A stretch of DNA of 64,000 nt from Streptococcus mitis B6 (GCF_000027165.1 NC_013853.1:248001-312000), one strand, 5' to 3'. Shown: positions 10,883 to 19,031, counted from the first letter of the stretch. Notes: generated from the letters alone by a model not told the origin. A program made the numbers and translations.

Positions 10883-11153
10883 GATGCGTTATCATAAACA
10901 GTTTAAAAAAGATTTTAAGTTGGCTATGAAGCGTGGTTTGAAGACAGAATTATTAGAAGAAGTTTTAAATTTTCTTGTTCAAGAAAAAGAACTTCCTGCT
11001 AGATATCGTGATCATCAATTGACGGCATCCAGGCATTTTCAAGGAGTTCGTGAGTGCCATATCCAGCCAGATTGGCTTTTGGTTTATAAAGTAGACAAGG
11101 AAGAATTGATTTTAAATTTGCTGAGGACAGGTAGTCATAGTGATTTGTTTTAA
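10875..11153 (+). CDS. YafQ-type mRNA interferase toxin
   Basis: A 92-residue toxin of the RelE superfamily. The E. coli YafQ signature is conserved in order: DHQL, HFQGVRECHIQPDWLLVYK and TGSHSDLF, giving the His, Asp, Trp, His and Phe residues of the YafQ active site. It would cleave mRNA on the ribosome when not held by the upstream DinJ-like antitoxin. The start is taken as GTG at 10875, because GGAGG sits 6 bases before it; an ATG at 10884 would be 15 bases away. The gene looks intact. Confidence 0.9.
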   Translation: MLKMRYHKQFKKDFKLAMKRGLKTELLEEVLNFLVQEKELPARYRDHQLTASRHFQGVRECHIQPDWLLVYKVDKEELILNLLRTGSHSDLF

Positions 11154-11173
11154 TAAATTTTAAGGGGGTTCTC

Positions 11174-11293
11174 ATGAAACTAAGAATATTCGCGGAAGAT
11201 AAGCCGGCTGAGAAGGTATTTGAATATCAATTAGAACTTGCTGATCGTACAATTCTTCTATCGACAGCACTCTTGTCAGGTACTGTTCACTAG
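11174..11293 (+). CDS. Small hypothetical ORF (39 aa) before pepS
   Basis: ATG preceded by AAGGGGG at 4-6 bases, encoding MKLRIFAEDK... through to a TAG at 11291. It has no recognised domain; the first half is charged and the second half mildly hydrophobic. It lies 20 bp after the toxin gene and 53 bp before pepS. The good ribosome-binding site favours real translation, but it could be the remnant of a longer gene. Function unknown. Confidence 0.45.
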   Translation: MKLRIFAEDKPAEKVFEYQLELADRTILLSTALLSGTVH

Positions 11294-11346
11294 CAGGGCT
11301 ACTTTCTGCATTGAAAGAAAAATAAAAATAGAAAAGAGAAAACAAC

Positions 11347-12588
11347 ATGGTTTTACCAAATTTTAAAGAAAATCTAGAAAAATATGCGAAATTATTGGTT
11401 GCGAACGGAATTAACGTGCAGCCTGGCCACACTTTGGCTCTCTCTATAGATGTGGAGCAACGTGAGTTGGCTCACTTAATTGTCAAAGAAGCTTATGCCT
11501 TGGGTGCGCATGAGGTTATTGTTCAGTGGACAGATGATGTCATTAACCGTGAGAAATTCCTCCATGCGCCGATGGAGCGTTTGGACAATGTGCCAGAATA
11601 TAAGATTGCTGAGATGAACTATCTTTTGGAAAACAAGGCTAGCCGTCTTGGAGTTCGTTCATCTGATCCAGGTGCTTTGAACGGTGTGGATGCTGACAAG
11701 CTTTCAGCTTCTGCTAAAGCTATGGGACTTGCCATGAAGCCAATGCGAATCGCAACTCAATCTAACAAGGTTAGTTGGACTGTAGCAGCCGCTGCTGGAC
11801 TCGAGTGGGCTAAGAAAGTCTTTCCAAATGCTGCGAGCGATGAAGAAGCAGTCGATCTCCTTTGGGACCAAATCTTCAAAACTTGCCGAGTCTATGAAGA
11901 AGATCCTGTTAAGGCTTGGGAAGAGCATGCAGCTATTCTCAAGAGTAAGGCCGATATGCTCAATAAAGAACAATTTTCAGCCCTTCACTACACAGCGCCA
12001 GGAACAGATTTGACACTTGGTTTGCCGAAAAACCATGTTTGGGAATCAGCTGGTGCTATCAATGCACAGGGTGAAGGATTCTTGCCAAATATGCCGACAG
12101 AAGAAGTCTTCACAGCACCTGACTTCCGTCGTGCAGATGGTTATGTCACTTCTACAAAACCGCTTAGTTATAACGGAAACATTATTGAAGGTATTAAGGT
12201 GACCTTTAAGGATGGACAAATCGTTGATATCACTGCTGAGAAGGGTGATCAGGTCATGAAAGACCTTGTCTTTGAAAATGCGGGTGCGCGTGCCTTGGGT
12301 GAATGTGCCTTGGTACCAGATCCAAGCCCAATTTCTCAGTCAGGCATTACCTTCTTTAACACCCTTTTCGATGAAAATGCGTCAAATCACTTGGCTATCG
12401 GTGCAGCCTATGCAACTAGCGTTGTTGGTGGAGCGGAGATGAGCGAAGAGGAGCTTGAAGCTGCAGGGCTTAACCGTTCAGATGTTCACGTAGACTTTAT
12501 GATTGGTTCTAACCAAATGGATATCGATGGTATCCGTGAGGATGGGACACGTGTACCACTCTTCCGTAACGGAGATTGGGCAAATTAA
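11347..12588 (+). CDS. pepS: Aminopeptidase PepS (M29 family)
   Basis: A 413-residue metal-dependent cytoplasmic aminopeptidase that trims peptides imported by oligopeptide transporters. Family features: VQPGHTLALSIDVEQ near the N-terminus, a metal-ligand-rich C-terminal half (GARALGECALVPD, SNHLAIGAAY) and VHVDFMIG near the end. Length is usual for PepS. It is followed after 9 bp by a small membrane-protein gene, probably in one transcript. Confidence 0.93.
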   Translation: MVLPNFKENLEKYAKLLVANGINVQPGHTLALSIDVEQRELAHLIVKEAYALGAHEVIVQWTDDVINREKFLHAPMERLDNVPEYKIAEMNYLLENKASRLGVRSSDPGALNGVDADKLSASAKAMGLAMKPMRIATQSNKVSWTVAAAAGLEWAKKVFPNAASDEEAVDLLWDQIFKTCRVYEEDPVKAWEEHAAILKSKADMLNKEQFSALHYTAPGTDLTLGLPKNHVWESAGAINAQGEGFLPNMPTEEVFTAPDFRRADGYVTSTKPLSYNGNIIEGIKVTFKDGQIVDITAEKGDQVMKDLVFENAGARALGECALVPDPSPISQSGITFFNTLFDENASNHLAIGAAYATSVVGGAEMSEEELEAAGLNRSDVHVDFMIGSNQMDIDGIREDGTRVPLFRNGDWAN

Positions 12589-12597
12589 GGAGATAAT

Positions 12598-12828
12598 ATG
12601 TTAGGAAGTATGTTCGTTGGTCTCCTAGTGGGATTTTTAGCAGGTACTCTAACCAATCGTGGAGAGCGAATGGGATGTTTTGGAAAAATGTTTCTAGGCT
12701 GGATTGGTGCCTTTATAGGCCACTTGCTTTTTGGGACTTGGGGACCGATAATAGCAGGAACTGCCATTATTCCGGCAGTACTAGGTTCCATGATTGTCTT
12801 AGCGATTTTCTGGAGACGAGGAAGTTAA
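12598..12828 (+). CDS. GlsB/YeaQ/YmgE-family membrane protein
   Basis: A 76-residue integral membrane protein of the transglycosylase-associated/GlsB family. It has three hydrophobic helices (about 3-20, 29-46, 51-70) and Gly-rich motifs (GLLVGFLAGTLTNRG, GWIGAFIGHLLFG). Members in enterococci are stress-induced. The precise function is not established. AAGGAGA lies 5 bases before the ATG. It follows pepS closely. Confidence 0.85.
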   Translation: MLGSMFVGLLVGFLAGTLTNRGERMGCFGKMFLGWIGAFIGHLLFGTWGPIIAGTAIIPAVLGSMIVLAIFWRRGS

Positions 12829-12841
12829 TTTCTTAAATCTG

Positions 12842-12991
12842 ATACTCAATGAAAATCAAAGAGCAAACTAGGAAACTAGCCGCAGGTTGCTCAAAGCACT
12901 GCTTTGAGGTTGTAGATAGAACTGACGAAGTCAGTAACATATATACGGCAAGGCGACGTTGACGCGGTTTGAAGAGATTTTTGAAGAGTAT
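12842..12991 (+). repeat. BOX element (A-B-C)
   Basis: Starts ATACTCAATGAAAATC, contains the boxB hairpin (CAAAGCACTGCTTTG) and ends TTTTTGAAGAGTAT. A complete A-B-C element in forward orientation between the GlsB-like gene and rsuA. Confidence 0.93.
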
Positions 12992-12997
12992 GAAACG

Positions 12998-13034
12998 AAA
13001 AGGAGGTTGGTCATTGTACCAGCCTCCTTTTGAG
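12998..13034 (+). terminator. Terminator upstream of rsuA
   Basis: AAAAGGAGGTTGG, loop of 8, CCAGCCTCCTTTT. It ends pepS-glsB transcription beyond the BOX element, 6 bp before the rsuA promoter. Confidence 0.85.
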
Positions 13035-13036
13035 TA

Positions 13037-13045
13037 TGATATAAT
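13037..13045 (+). promoter_or_regulatory. Extended -10 promoter abutting rsuA (candidate leaderless start)
   Basis: TGATATAAT ends 6 bp before the rsuA ATG and there is no Shine-Dalgarno sequence between. Transcription would begin at or next to the A of the ATG. Confidence 0.65.
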
Positions 13046-13051
13046 AGTTCT

Positions 13052-13774
13052 ATGAGATTAGATAAATTTTTAGTTGCCTGTGCTGTGGGGAGTCGGACTG
13101 AGGTCAAAAACTTGCTCAAGTCTGGGCGCGTGACGGTAAATGGTAAAAAAGAAAAGTCAGCTAAATTGCAGATTGATGAAGAAAGAGATGAGATTCGCTT
13201 TGATGGGCAAGTGTTGGAGTATGAAGAGTTTGTCTACTACATGATGAACAAGCCCAAAGGAGTTATCTCAGCGACTGAGGATCCCAAGCACAGAACCGTT
13301 CTGGACTTGCTGGATGATATTGCTCGGAGCAAGGAAGTTTTCCCAGTAGGACGCTTGGATATTGACACGCATGGTCTTTTACTCTTGACCAATGACGGCA
13401 AGCTTGCCCATGCTCTTCTTTCACCCAAGCGTCATGTGGATAAGACGTATCTGGCTCAGGTCAAGGGAATTATGACCCAAGAAGATGCGGAGACATTTGC
13501 CAAGGGAATTCCTCTTAAGGATTTTACCTGTCAGCCCGCTAGACTGGAGCTTGTGTCTGTAGATACAAAAAAGAATCAAAGCCAAATCCGTGTGACCATT
13601 GCAGAAGGGAAGTTTCATCAGGTCAAGCGTATGGTGGGCTACTGTGGCAAGGAAGTAGTAGACTTGCAACGTTTGACTATGGGAACGCTAGTATTGGATG
13701 AGAACTTGCAGAGAGGAGAATGGCGTCGCTTGACCAAGGAAGAATTAGAAGATCTCCGTGCAAGTATTGCTTAG
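13052..13774 (+). CDS. rsuA: 16S rRNA pseudouridine(516) synthase
   Basis: A 240-residue RsuA-family enzyme that isomerises a uridine in 16S rRNA. It has an N-terminal S4 RNA-binding domain (MRLDKFLVACAVG, KSGRVTVNG), then the synthase core with the catalytic Asp in GRLDIDTHGLLLLTNDG (about 108-124), and the KRMVGYCGKEV motif. The start follows an extended -10 box by only 6 bases, so the mRNA may be leaderless. RsuA rather than RluB/E/F is favoured by length and motif but not proven. Confidence 0.9.
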   Translation: MRLDKFLVACAVGSRTEVKNLLKSGRVTVNGKKEKSAKLQIDEERDEIRFDGQVLEYEEFVYYMMNKPKGVISATEDPKHRTVLDLLDDIARSKEVFPVGRLDIDTHGLLLLTNDGKLAHALLSPKRHVDKTYLAQVKGIMTQEDAETFAKGIPLKDFTCQPARLELVSVDTKKNQSQIRVTIAEGKFHQVKRMVGYCGKEVVDLQRLTMGTLVLDENLQRGEWRRLTKEELEDLRASIA

Positions 13775-13788
13775 TTTGGTTTATATTC

Positions 13789-13826
13789 GAAAAGGTGAGG
13801 AAGAATGTCCTTGCCTTTTATGTTTT
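13789..13826 (+). terminator. Probable rsuA terminator
   Basis: An imperfect stem (AAAAGGTGAGGA with TCCTTGCCTTTT, one mismatch region) followed by a T-rich stretch. Confidence 0.5.
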
Positions 13827-13884
13827 TCAGTTGCTTCCTTTGTGAAAAGAGTTATAATAGACTGTAGAATAAAAGGAGGAATCT

Positions 13885-15216
13885 ATGAACGCGATTCAAG
13901 AATCATTTACTGATAAACTATTTGCCAACTATGAAGCAAATGTTAAATACCAAGCGATTGAAAATGCTGCTAGCCACAACGGGATTTTTGCAGCTCTAGA
14001 ACGCCGTCAAAGCCATGTAGACAATACACCTGTTTTCTCATTGGATTTGACCAAGGACAAGGTAACCAACCAGAAGGCTTCTGGTCGTTGCTGGATGTTT
14101 GCGGCTCTCAACACCTTCCGTCACAAACTAATCTCGCAATACAAATTGGAAAATTTTGAGTTGTCACAGGCCCACACCTTCTTCTGGGACAAGTATGAGA
14201 AATCCAACTGGTTCTTGGAGCAAGTCATTGCGACTGCAGACCAAGACTTGACGAGTCGTAAGGTTAAATTCCTACTCCAAACTCCACAACAAGACGGAGG
14301 TCAGTGGGATATGGTCGTTTCTCTCTTTGAGAAATACGGTGTCGTGCCCAAGTCAGTTTATCCTGAGTCTGTTTCATCTAGTAGCAGCCGTGAGCTAAAT
14401 GCAATCCTTAACAAATTGCTTCGCCAAGATGCTCAAATCTTGCGTGACTTGCTTGCTTCTGGCGCAGACCAAGTGACTGTTCAAGCTAAGAAAGAAGACC
14501 TCTTGCAAGAAATCTTTAATTTCCTTGCTATGTCATTGGGTCTTCCACCACGTAAATTTGACTTTGCTTATCGCGATAAAGATAACAACTACCAAAGTGA
14601 AAAGGGCATTACACCACAAGAGTTTTACAAGAAATATGTCAATCTTCCTCTAGAAGATTATGTTTCTGTTATCAATGCTCCAACTGCTGACAAGCCTTAC
14701 GGCCAATCTTACACAGTTGAGATGTTGGGAAATGTAGTTGGTAGCCGTGCAGTTCGCTACATCAACGTACCGATGGAGCGCTTGAAAGAGTTGGCAATTG
14801 CTCAAATGCAAGCAGGTGAGACTGTTTGGTTTGGTTCAGATGTCGGTCAGCTCAGCAACCGTAAAGCTGGAATCCTTGCGACAGATGTTTATGACTTTGA
14901 ATCAAGCATGGACATTAAACTCACTCAAGACAAGGCTGGACGTTTGGATTACAGTGAGAGCTTGATGACCCACGCCATGGTCTTGACAGGTGTGGATTTG
15001 GATGAAAATGGCAAGTCAACCAAGTGGAAGGTTGAAAACTCATGGGGAGACAAGGTTGGTACAGATGGTTACTTTGTTGCTTCAGATGCTTGGATGGACG
15101 AATACACTTATCAAATTGTTGTTCGTAAGGAATTACTAACAGCAGAAGAACTAGCTGCCTATGAAGCAGAACCAATCGTCCTTGCACCATGGGATCCAAT
15201 GGGTGCCTTGGCATAA
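13885..15216 (+). CDS. pepC: Aminopeptidase C (bleomycin hydrolase family, C1)
   Basis: A 443-residue cytoplasmic cysteine aminopeptidase, normally a hexamer. The active-site Cys is C69 in SGRCWMFA, the His is in THAMVLTGV and the Asn in VENSWGD. Length is normal. AGGAGG precedes the ATG. It is monocistronic. Its terminator, shared with convergent manN, was split by the ISL3-bounded island: only the AAAAAGAAC left edge remains next to the gene. Confidence 0.96.
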   Translation: MNAIQESFTDKLFANYEANVKYQAIENAASHNGIFAALERRQSHVDNTPVFSLDLTKDKVTNQKASGRCWMFAALNTFRHKLISQYKLENFELSQAHTFFWDKYEKSNWFLEQVIATADQDLTSRKVKFLLQTPQQDGGQWDMVVSLFEKYGVVPKSVYPESVSSSSSRELNAILNKLLRQDAQILRDLLASGADQVTVQAKKEDLLQEIFNFLAMSLGLPPRKFDFAYRDKDNNYQSEKGITPQEFYKKYVNLPLEDYVSVINAPTADKPYGQSYTVEMLGNVVGSRAVRYINVPMERLKELAIAQMQAGETVWFGSDVGQLSNRKAGILATDVYDFESSMDIKLTQDKAGRLDYSESLMTHAMVLTGVDLDENGKSTKWKVENSWGDKVGTDGYFVASDAWMDEYTYQIVVRKELLTAEELAAYEAEPIVLAPWDPMGALA

Positions 15217-15229
15217 TAAATGAGATATA

Positions 15230-15237
15230 AAAAGAAC
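15230..15237. repeat. Left copy of 8-bp target duplication of the ISL3-bounded island
   Basis: AAAAGAAC directly before the ISL3 left end. The sequence directly after the island's right end (19173-19180) is AAAAGAAT, 7 of 8 identical. ISL3 elements typically duplicate 8 bp. Confidence 0.7.
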
Positions 15238-16717
15238 GGTTCTATAATTTTTAGGGTTGATGGAAATTTTCCACCAACCCTATTTTAGTGTATACAAAAA
15301 GGCCAACATCCATTATATTAAAAGCGCCTAAACCTAACACAAAAGGATGATGACCATATGAACAATATACTAGAAGCTACGCTACAAATCAAAGATAAAA
15401 ACATGATTTGGGATAATAACGTTCAAGAGAAGATATTTAAAAAGAGAAAATCTCTATTTTATTCAGCTACATATACGCATAAACCAGAATTTTGTACTGT
15501 CTGTGGATGTGTTAGCCAAAATAATAATATCGTAAAAAACGGCACGAAAACTTCTCGTATCACTCTCTGTTCTGTTTCAGGCCTACCGGCCTACTTAAAT
15601 CTACGCAAGCAGAGATTTCTCTGTAGAGAATGCGGCTCTTCATTCACCGCAGACACTAGTCGAATCGTAGAAAAACACTGTCATATCTCTAAACGATTAA
15701 AAAACGAAATCAAATCAAAAATAAGTGAAACAGTATCTGAAACATATATCGCAAAAGAAACTAATGTATCAGTTCATACTGTAAGACGTATCATAGATGA
15801 TACAGCACGATTATTAACGATTAAACCATTACATGATTTACCTGAGCATTTGTGTTTTGATGAATTTAAATCTGTTAAATCTTCCGATTGCAATATGAGC
15901 TTCATTATTTTTGATAGCACTACACACAAGTTGGTCGATGTTGTACGAGATAGAAAATCTTACAGTTTGAAACAATATTTTTATCGTTTTGAGCCTAAGA
16001 CTAGATTAAAGGTGAAAACTATCTCCATCGATATGTACTTGCCATACATTCAATTAATAAAAGAAATGTTTCCTAACGCAAAAATTATCATTGATCCTTT
16101 TCACATTGTACAAGCCTTGAATAGAGAATTAAATAGAACTCGGGTACGTATCATGAATCAGCATCGTTATAAAAATCCTAAATTATATCGAAAGTTAAAA
16201 TACTATTGGAAGTTAATTTTAAAGAACTCTAATGAACTTCAGAACTATAAATATAATCGTTATAAGCTTTTTGAAAGCTTCATAACAAGTAAAGGAATCG
16301 TAGATTATATCTTAGAAAAAAATCCATCTCTTAAAAATGATTATGAGGTTGTATATTCACTTCGTGAATGTATACAGGATAGAGATTATATAGAATTCAA
16401 GGAAACGATTGAAGCAGCTACGCAATTAGACCTATCTCCTGGTTTAAAAAGAGTTTTAAAGACTCTTATGACTTACTTGCCATATATTCAAAATACTTGT
16501 GAGTATCCAACTAGAACAAATGGCCCTATTGAAGGAATAAACAATAAAATAAAAGCGCTTAAAAGAAATGCCTACGGCTTTAGAAACTATTACCATTTTA
16601 GAAATAGGATTATTTTAATAACAAAAATGTTTGGCCCAAAACAAAAAGGAATTAAGCAACAATTAGTTGTTTAATCCCTTCCTAAATTTCTTCATCAACA
16701 CTATTTGACAAAGAGCC
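15238..16717 (+). mobile_element. ISL3-family insertion sequence, copy A, full length (1480 bp)
   Basis: Left end GGTTCTATAATTTTTAGG; right end (on the reverse strand) GGCTCTTTGTCAAATAGTG. The two share an imperfect inverted repeat including GTTGATG. It carries one complete transposase gene. No 8-bp repeat flanks this copy itself; its left flank matches instead the flank beyond the second right end at 19172, which suggests it is the left arm of a larger unit. Confidence 0.85.
15358..16674 (+). CDS. ISL3-family transposase
   Basis: A 438-residue transposase. The N-terminal zinc-ribbon pattern is CTVCGC ... LCRECGSSF, followed by a helix-turn-helix (ETYIAKETNVSVHTVRRIIDD). The DDE-type core shows FDEFK, SIDMYLPY, IIDPFHIVQALNREL and, near the C-terminus, RTNGPIEGINNKIKALKRNAYGFRNY, the most recognisable ISL3 motif. 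It looks intact and is AT-rich compared with the neighbouring core genes. Confidence 0.92.
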   Translation: MNNILEATLQIKDKNMIWDNNVQEKIFKKRKSLFYSATYTHKPEFCTVCGCVSQNNNIVKNGTKTSRITLCSVSGLPAYLNLRKQRFLCRECGSSFTADTSRIVEKHCHISKRLKNEIKSKISETVSETYIAKETNVSVHTVRRIIDDTARLLTIKPLHDLPEHLCFDEFKSVKSSDCNMSFIIFDSTTHKLVDVVRDRKSYSLKQYFYRFEPKTRLKVKTISIDMYLPYIQLIKEMFPNAKIIIDPFHIVQALNRELNRTRVRIMNQHRYKNPKLYRKLKYYWKLILKNSNELQNYKYNRYKLFESFITSKGIVDYILEKNPSLKNDYEVVYSLRECIQDRDYIEFKETIEAATQLDLSPGLKRVLKTLMTYLPYIQNTCEYPTRTNGPIEGINNKIKALKRNAYGFRNYYHFRNRIILITKMFGPKQKGIKQQLVV

Positions 16718-16845
16718 CTTTTTTAGTGCTCAAAATAGCACTAAATTTTAAATGGATTTGGTGTTCAAAAAATATAATCAAATGCAACAAACTAATTTCA
16801 TTTTTAATAGGCACAATTAATTTTAGAAGATAGTACGAAAAAATA
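16718..16845. other. AT-rich spacer after ISL3 copy A
   Basis: Between the right end of ISL3 copy A and the next promoter. I see no gene, RNA or repeat in it. Confidence 0.5.
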
Positions 16846-16874
16846 TTGACTATTTTCTTTAGAAAGTGTAAAAT
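16846..16874 (+). promoter_or_regulatory. Promoter of the membrane-anchored cargo gene
   Basis: -35 TTGACT (16846-16851), 17-bp spacer, -10 TAAAAT (16869-16874). It is about 35 bp upstream of the proposed TTG start. Confidence 0.7.
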
Positions 16875-16908
16875 TTAGATAGATTATTTAAAATGAGGTT
16901 TTTTTATC

Positions 16909-17514
16909 TTGTCTATATTAAAGAAGAAAGTTAATATGTTTAGTGTACTATTGAATGTGGTATTAATAGCTATTATAGCTATTGGAGTGCTATTTTTCTT
17001 ACCTAAGGAACATAAATCAGAAGTCAAATCGTCAATTAATATCGAAAGTATTGAAAAAGTGAATGAAGTTGTATTTTTGAATGCGGGAATTAATGAAATT
17101 ATTTCTGAAACAAAAACAACTCAAGTTTTTGGGTTTGATGTGCCGTTCTCTAAAAAAGCAGCATTAGTAATTTTAAATTATAAAGCTAAATTTGGAATTA
17201 AAAGTAGTGTAAAGGTTGAACAAATAAGCGAAAAAGAATATAAGGTTATTGTTCCAAAATTGGAAGTAATTGGTGTTGAACTTTCAAAAGATAATCCTTA
17301 TGATTTATATGATAGTCATGGAGAGTTATTAAGTGGAACTACAGAAGATATTGATACTGGGAAATTGGTCGCTAACCAACTTTCTAGTGATAAACAAGCA
17401 GAGTATTTAGATAAATTTAAGAGTGAAATTAAAGAATCTGCAATCAATTATTATAAAACAATATTTTCTTCAATGGATTCTGAAGTAAAAGTAACTATAG
17501 AATTTACAGAATAA
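16909..17514 (+). CDS. Membrane-anchored DUF4230-like protein, island cargo
   Basis: A 201-residue protein. One N-terminal membrane anchor (about residues 10-31) is followed by a soluble extracytoplasmic domain rich in Lys and Glu. The pattern SKKAALVILNYKAKFGIK ... VIVPKLEVIGVEL resembles DUF4230 proteins; that assignment is tentative. The start is a TTG with GAGG 10 bases upstream; an in-frame ATG at 16936 is the alternative. It is an isolated unit with its own promoter and terminator, between ISL3 copy A and the ISL3 copy B left end. It is strongly AT-rich, so probably horizontally acquired. Function unknown. Confidence 0.75.
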   Translation: MSILKKKVNMFSVLLNVVLIAIIAIGVLFFLPKEHKSEVKSSINIESIEKVNEVVFLNAGINEIISETKTTQVFGFDVPFSKKAALVILNYKAKFGIKSSVKVEQISEKEYKVIVPKLEVIGVELSKDNPYDLYDSHGELLSGTTEDIDTGKLVANQLSSDKQAEYLDKFKSEIKESAINYYKTIFSSMDSEVKVTIEFTE

Positions 17515-17527
17515 TTTTTGAAATACA

Positions 17528-17557
17528 AAACCCTGGCCATCTCTGGTCAGGGTTTTG
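17528..17557 (+). terminator. Terminator of the cargo gene
   Basis: AAAACCCTGGCCA, loop, TGGTCAGGGTTTT, with one mismatch. It is followed immediately by the ISL3 copy B left end. Confidence 0.8.
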
Positions 17558-17560
17558 TGT

Positions 17561-17719
17561 GGTTCTATAATTTTTAGGGTTGATGGAAATTTTCCACCAA
17601 CCCTATTTTAGTGTATACAAAAAGGCCAACATCCATTATATTAAAAGCGCTGAAACCTAAAACAAAAGAATGATGACCATATGAACAATATACTAGAAGC
17701 TACACTACAAATCAAAGAT
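17561..17719 (+). mobile_element. ISL3 copy B, truncated left end (159 bp)
   Basis: Nearly identical to 15238-15396 of copy A, with a handful of substitutions. It starts at the same GGTTCTATAA end and breaks off 39 bases into the transposase gene. Its partner right end is probably the 30-bp fragment at 19143-19172; the body in between is replaced by unrelated DNA. Confidence 0.85.
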
Positions 17720-18102
17720 GCACACAATGAAGGTGTTACATTCCATTTCTTAGAGAATATTAAAGAAGTATTGCGTGATGAGAGTGGGAAAGTAACTGGT
17801 GTAAAGGTTATTACAATGGAACTTGGTGAATCAGATGAAAGTGGAAGAAGATCAACGCATGAAGTGGCAGGTAGTGAACATATTATTCCATGTGACCTTG
17901 TCGTTGCAGCAATTGAACAAAAGTAGACTTTAGTGTTCTAGATGAAAGGTAAAAATTTGACTTTCGGTCAACATCAGAATACAATAGAAATGAACTAATA
18001 ACAGGGGATGCATATTTAGGTCCTCAATCTATCGCAACCGCAATTAAAGGCGGGTGAGAAGTTGCGACAGAAGTACATGAGTCGTTTAAAGAAAACACAT
18101 AA
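17681..18102 (+). pseudogene. ISL3 transposase start fused to a decayed GltD-like oxidoreductase C-terminus
   Basis: The first 13 codons (MNNILEATLQIKD) come from the ISL3 transposase. From 17720 the frame continues as a glutamate synthase small subunit (GltD)-like FAD/NAD(P) oxidoreductase fragment: VTGVKVITMELGESDESGRRSTHEVAGSEHIIPCDLVVAAIEQK, then stop at 17926. Past that, other frames still read GDAYLGPQSIATAIKGG and EVATEVHESFKENT, the usual GltD C-terminus, ending at 18102. The remnant has at least one stop and frameshifts, and lacks the N-terminal domains. It is not expected to be functional. Confidence 0.8.
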
Positions 18103-18300
18103 ATAACTTGTGGTGCCTTTCGTTTTTTTACTGGTGGGAAAATTAAGGAACTATAGTTATAAATCCTTTAAGATATTAATATATTAACATGCGTATATTT
18201 ATGGGAAGATTAAATAGAAATATTTGATATTAGCAAGAATATCTACATCCTATAACAATACAAGTATTAATATATTCATAAAATATTAGGAGGAGAAATA
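18103..18300. other. AT-rich spacer upstream of the lipoprotein gene
   Basis: Very AT-rich (repeated ATATTAATATATTAA-type stretches). No coding frame or clear repeat was recognised. It ends in GGAGGAG, the ribosome-binding site of the lipoprotein gene; a promoter is likely here but I could not choose one. Confidence 0.4.
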
Positions 18301-18993
18301 ATGAACAAGAAACTATTATCAGGCTTATGTGCAGCAGTACTCTTATCAGGTTTAGTAGGATGCGGACCTAAGGAGTCAAAACAAAATACCACAACAAGTA
18401 CTTCTACAATAGAAACAAAAAATAACACAACAAATAACTCTGAAGTAACAGAGAAGAACTTCAAAGACTTCCCAGAGACAGATGAAAAGTACTTCACATA
18501 TGATGAATGGCAAGAAGGTTATGTCATCTATAGTTGTACTTCTGACGATAAGGTTGTTCGTGTACCAAAGGAAATTAAAGGTAAACTTGTTATCGCAATT
18601 GGAGAACGTGGTCTTGCGAACTTGAAACATTGTGAGGCAATCGTTTTACCAGATACAGTACGATATATTGGAAAAGGTGCGTTTGCGATTGACAATAAGT
18701 TAAAGTATGTCCACTTTGGTAAGTCAATAGAAACAGTAGAAGATGATGTTTTCAACTCTGACAGTTCATTAGAATCAGTTGTATTCCCAGAAGGAACAAA
18801 GAGTATTGGAATATTAGTATTCTGGGGGACATCATCAATTAAATCTATTACAATTCCAGCAAGTGTAACAGAAATTACAGAATACTTCTATTTTGTGGAT
18901 AACTGTAACCCAGATGTAGAAATCCATACACCTAAGGGATCAAAGGCAGAAGAAGTAGCTAAAGCAATGCAACTTAAAGTAGTAAATGACTAA
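18301..18993 (+). CDS. BspA-like leucine-rich-repeat (LRR_5) lipoprotein
   Basis: A 230-residue secreted lipoprotein. The signal peptide ends in a lipobox LVGC with the lipidated Cys at 21. A Thr/Asn-rich linker (about 25-55) is followed by LRR_5/BspA repeats from about 75: VLPDTVRYIGKGAFAI, HFGKSIETVEDDVF, VFPEGTKSIGILVF, TIPASVTEITEYF. Such repeats in oral bacteria often serve surface binding; the ligand here is unknown. AGGAGGAG precedes the ATG. An aborted duplicate of the gene start follows 11 bp after the stop. Accessory by position in the ISL3 island. Confidence 0.85.
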   Translation: MNKKLLSGLCAAVLLSGLVGCGPKESKQNTTTSTSTIETKNNTTNNSEVTEKNFKDFPETDEKYFTYDEWQEGYVIYSCTSDDKVVRVPKEIKGKLVIAIGERGLANLKHCEAIVLPDTVRYIGKGAFAIDNKLKYVHFGKSIETVEDDVFNSDSSLESVVFPEGTKSIGILVFWGTSSIKSITIPASVTEITEYFYFVDNCNPDVEIHTPKGSKAEEVAKAMQLKVVND

Positions 18994-19004
18994 AGGGGAA
19001 TAGT

Positions 19005-19031
19005 ATGAACAAGAAATTACTATCAGGCTTA
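19005..19031 (+). pseudogene. Start of a second, truncated copy of the lipoprotein gene
   Basis: ATGAACAAGAAATTACTATC and the next few bases repeat the start of the lipoprotein at 18301 (MNKKLLSGL), preceded by AAAGGGGAATAGT. The match stops exactly where an IS3-type end (GGGACTGACCCC) begins. The original was probably a tandem paralogue pair, the second disrupted by an IS. Confidence 0.75.
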
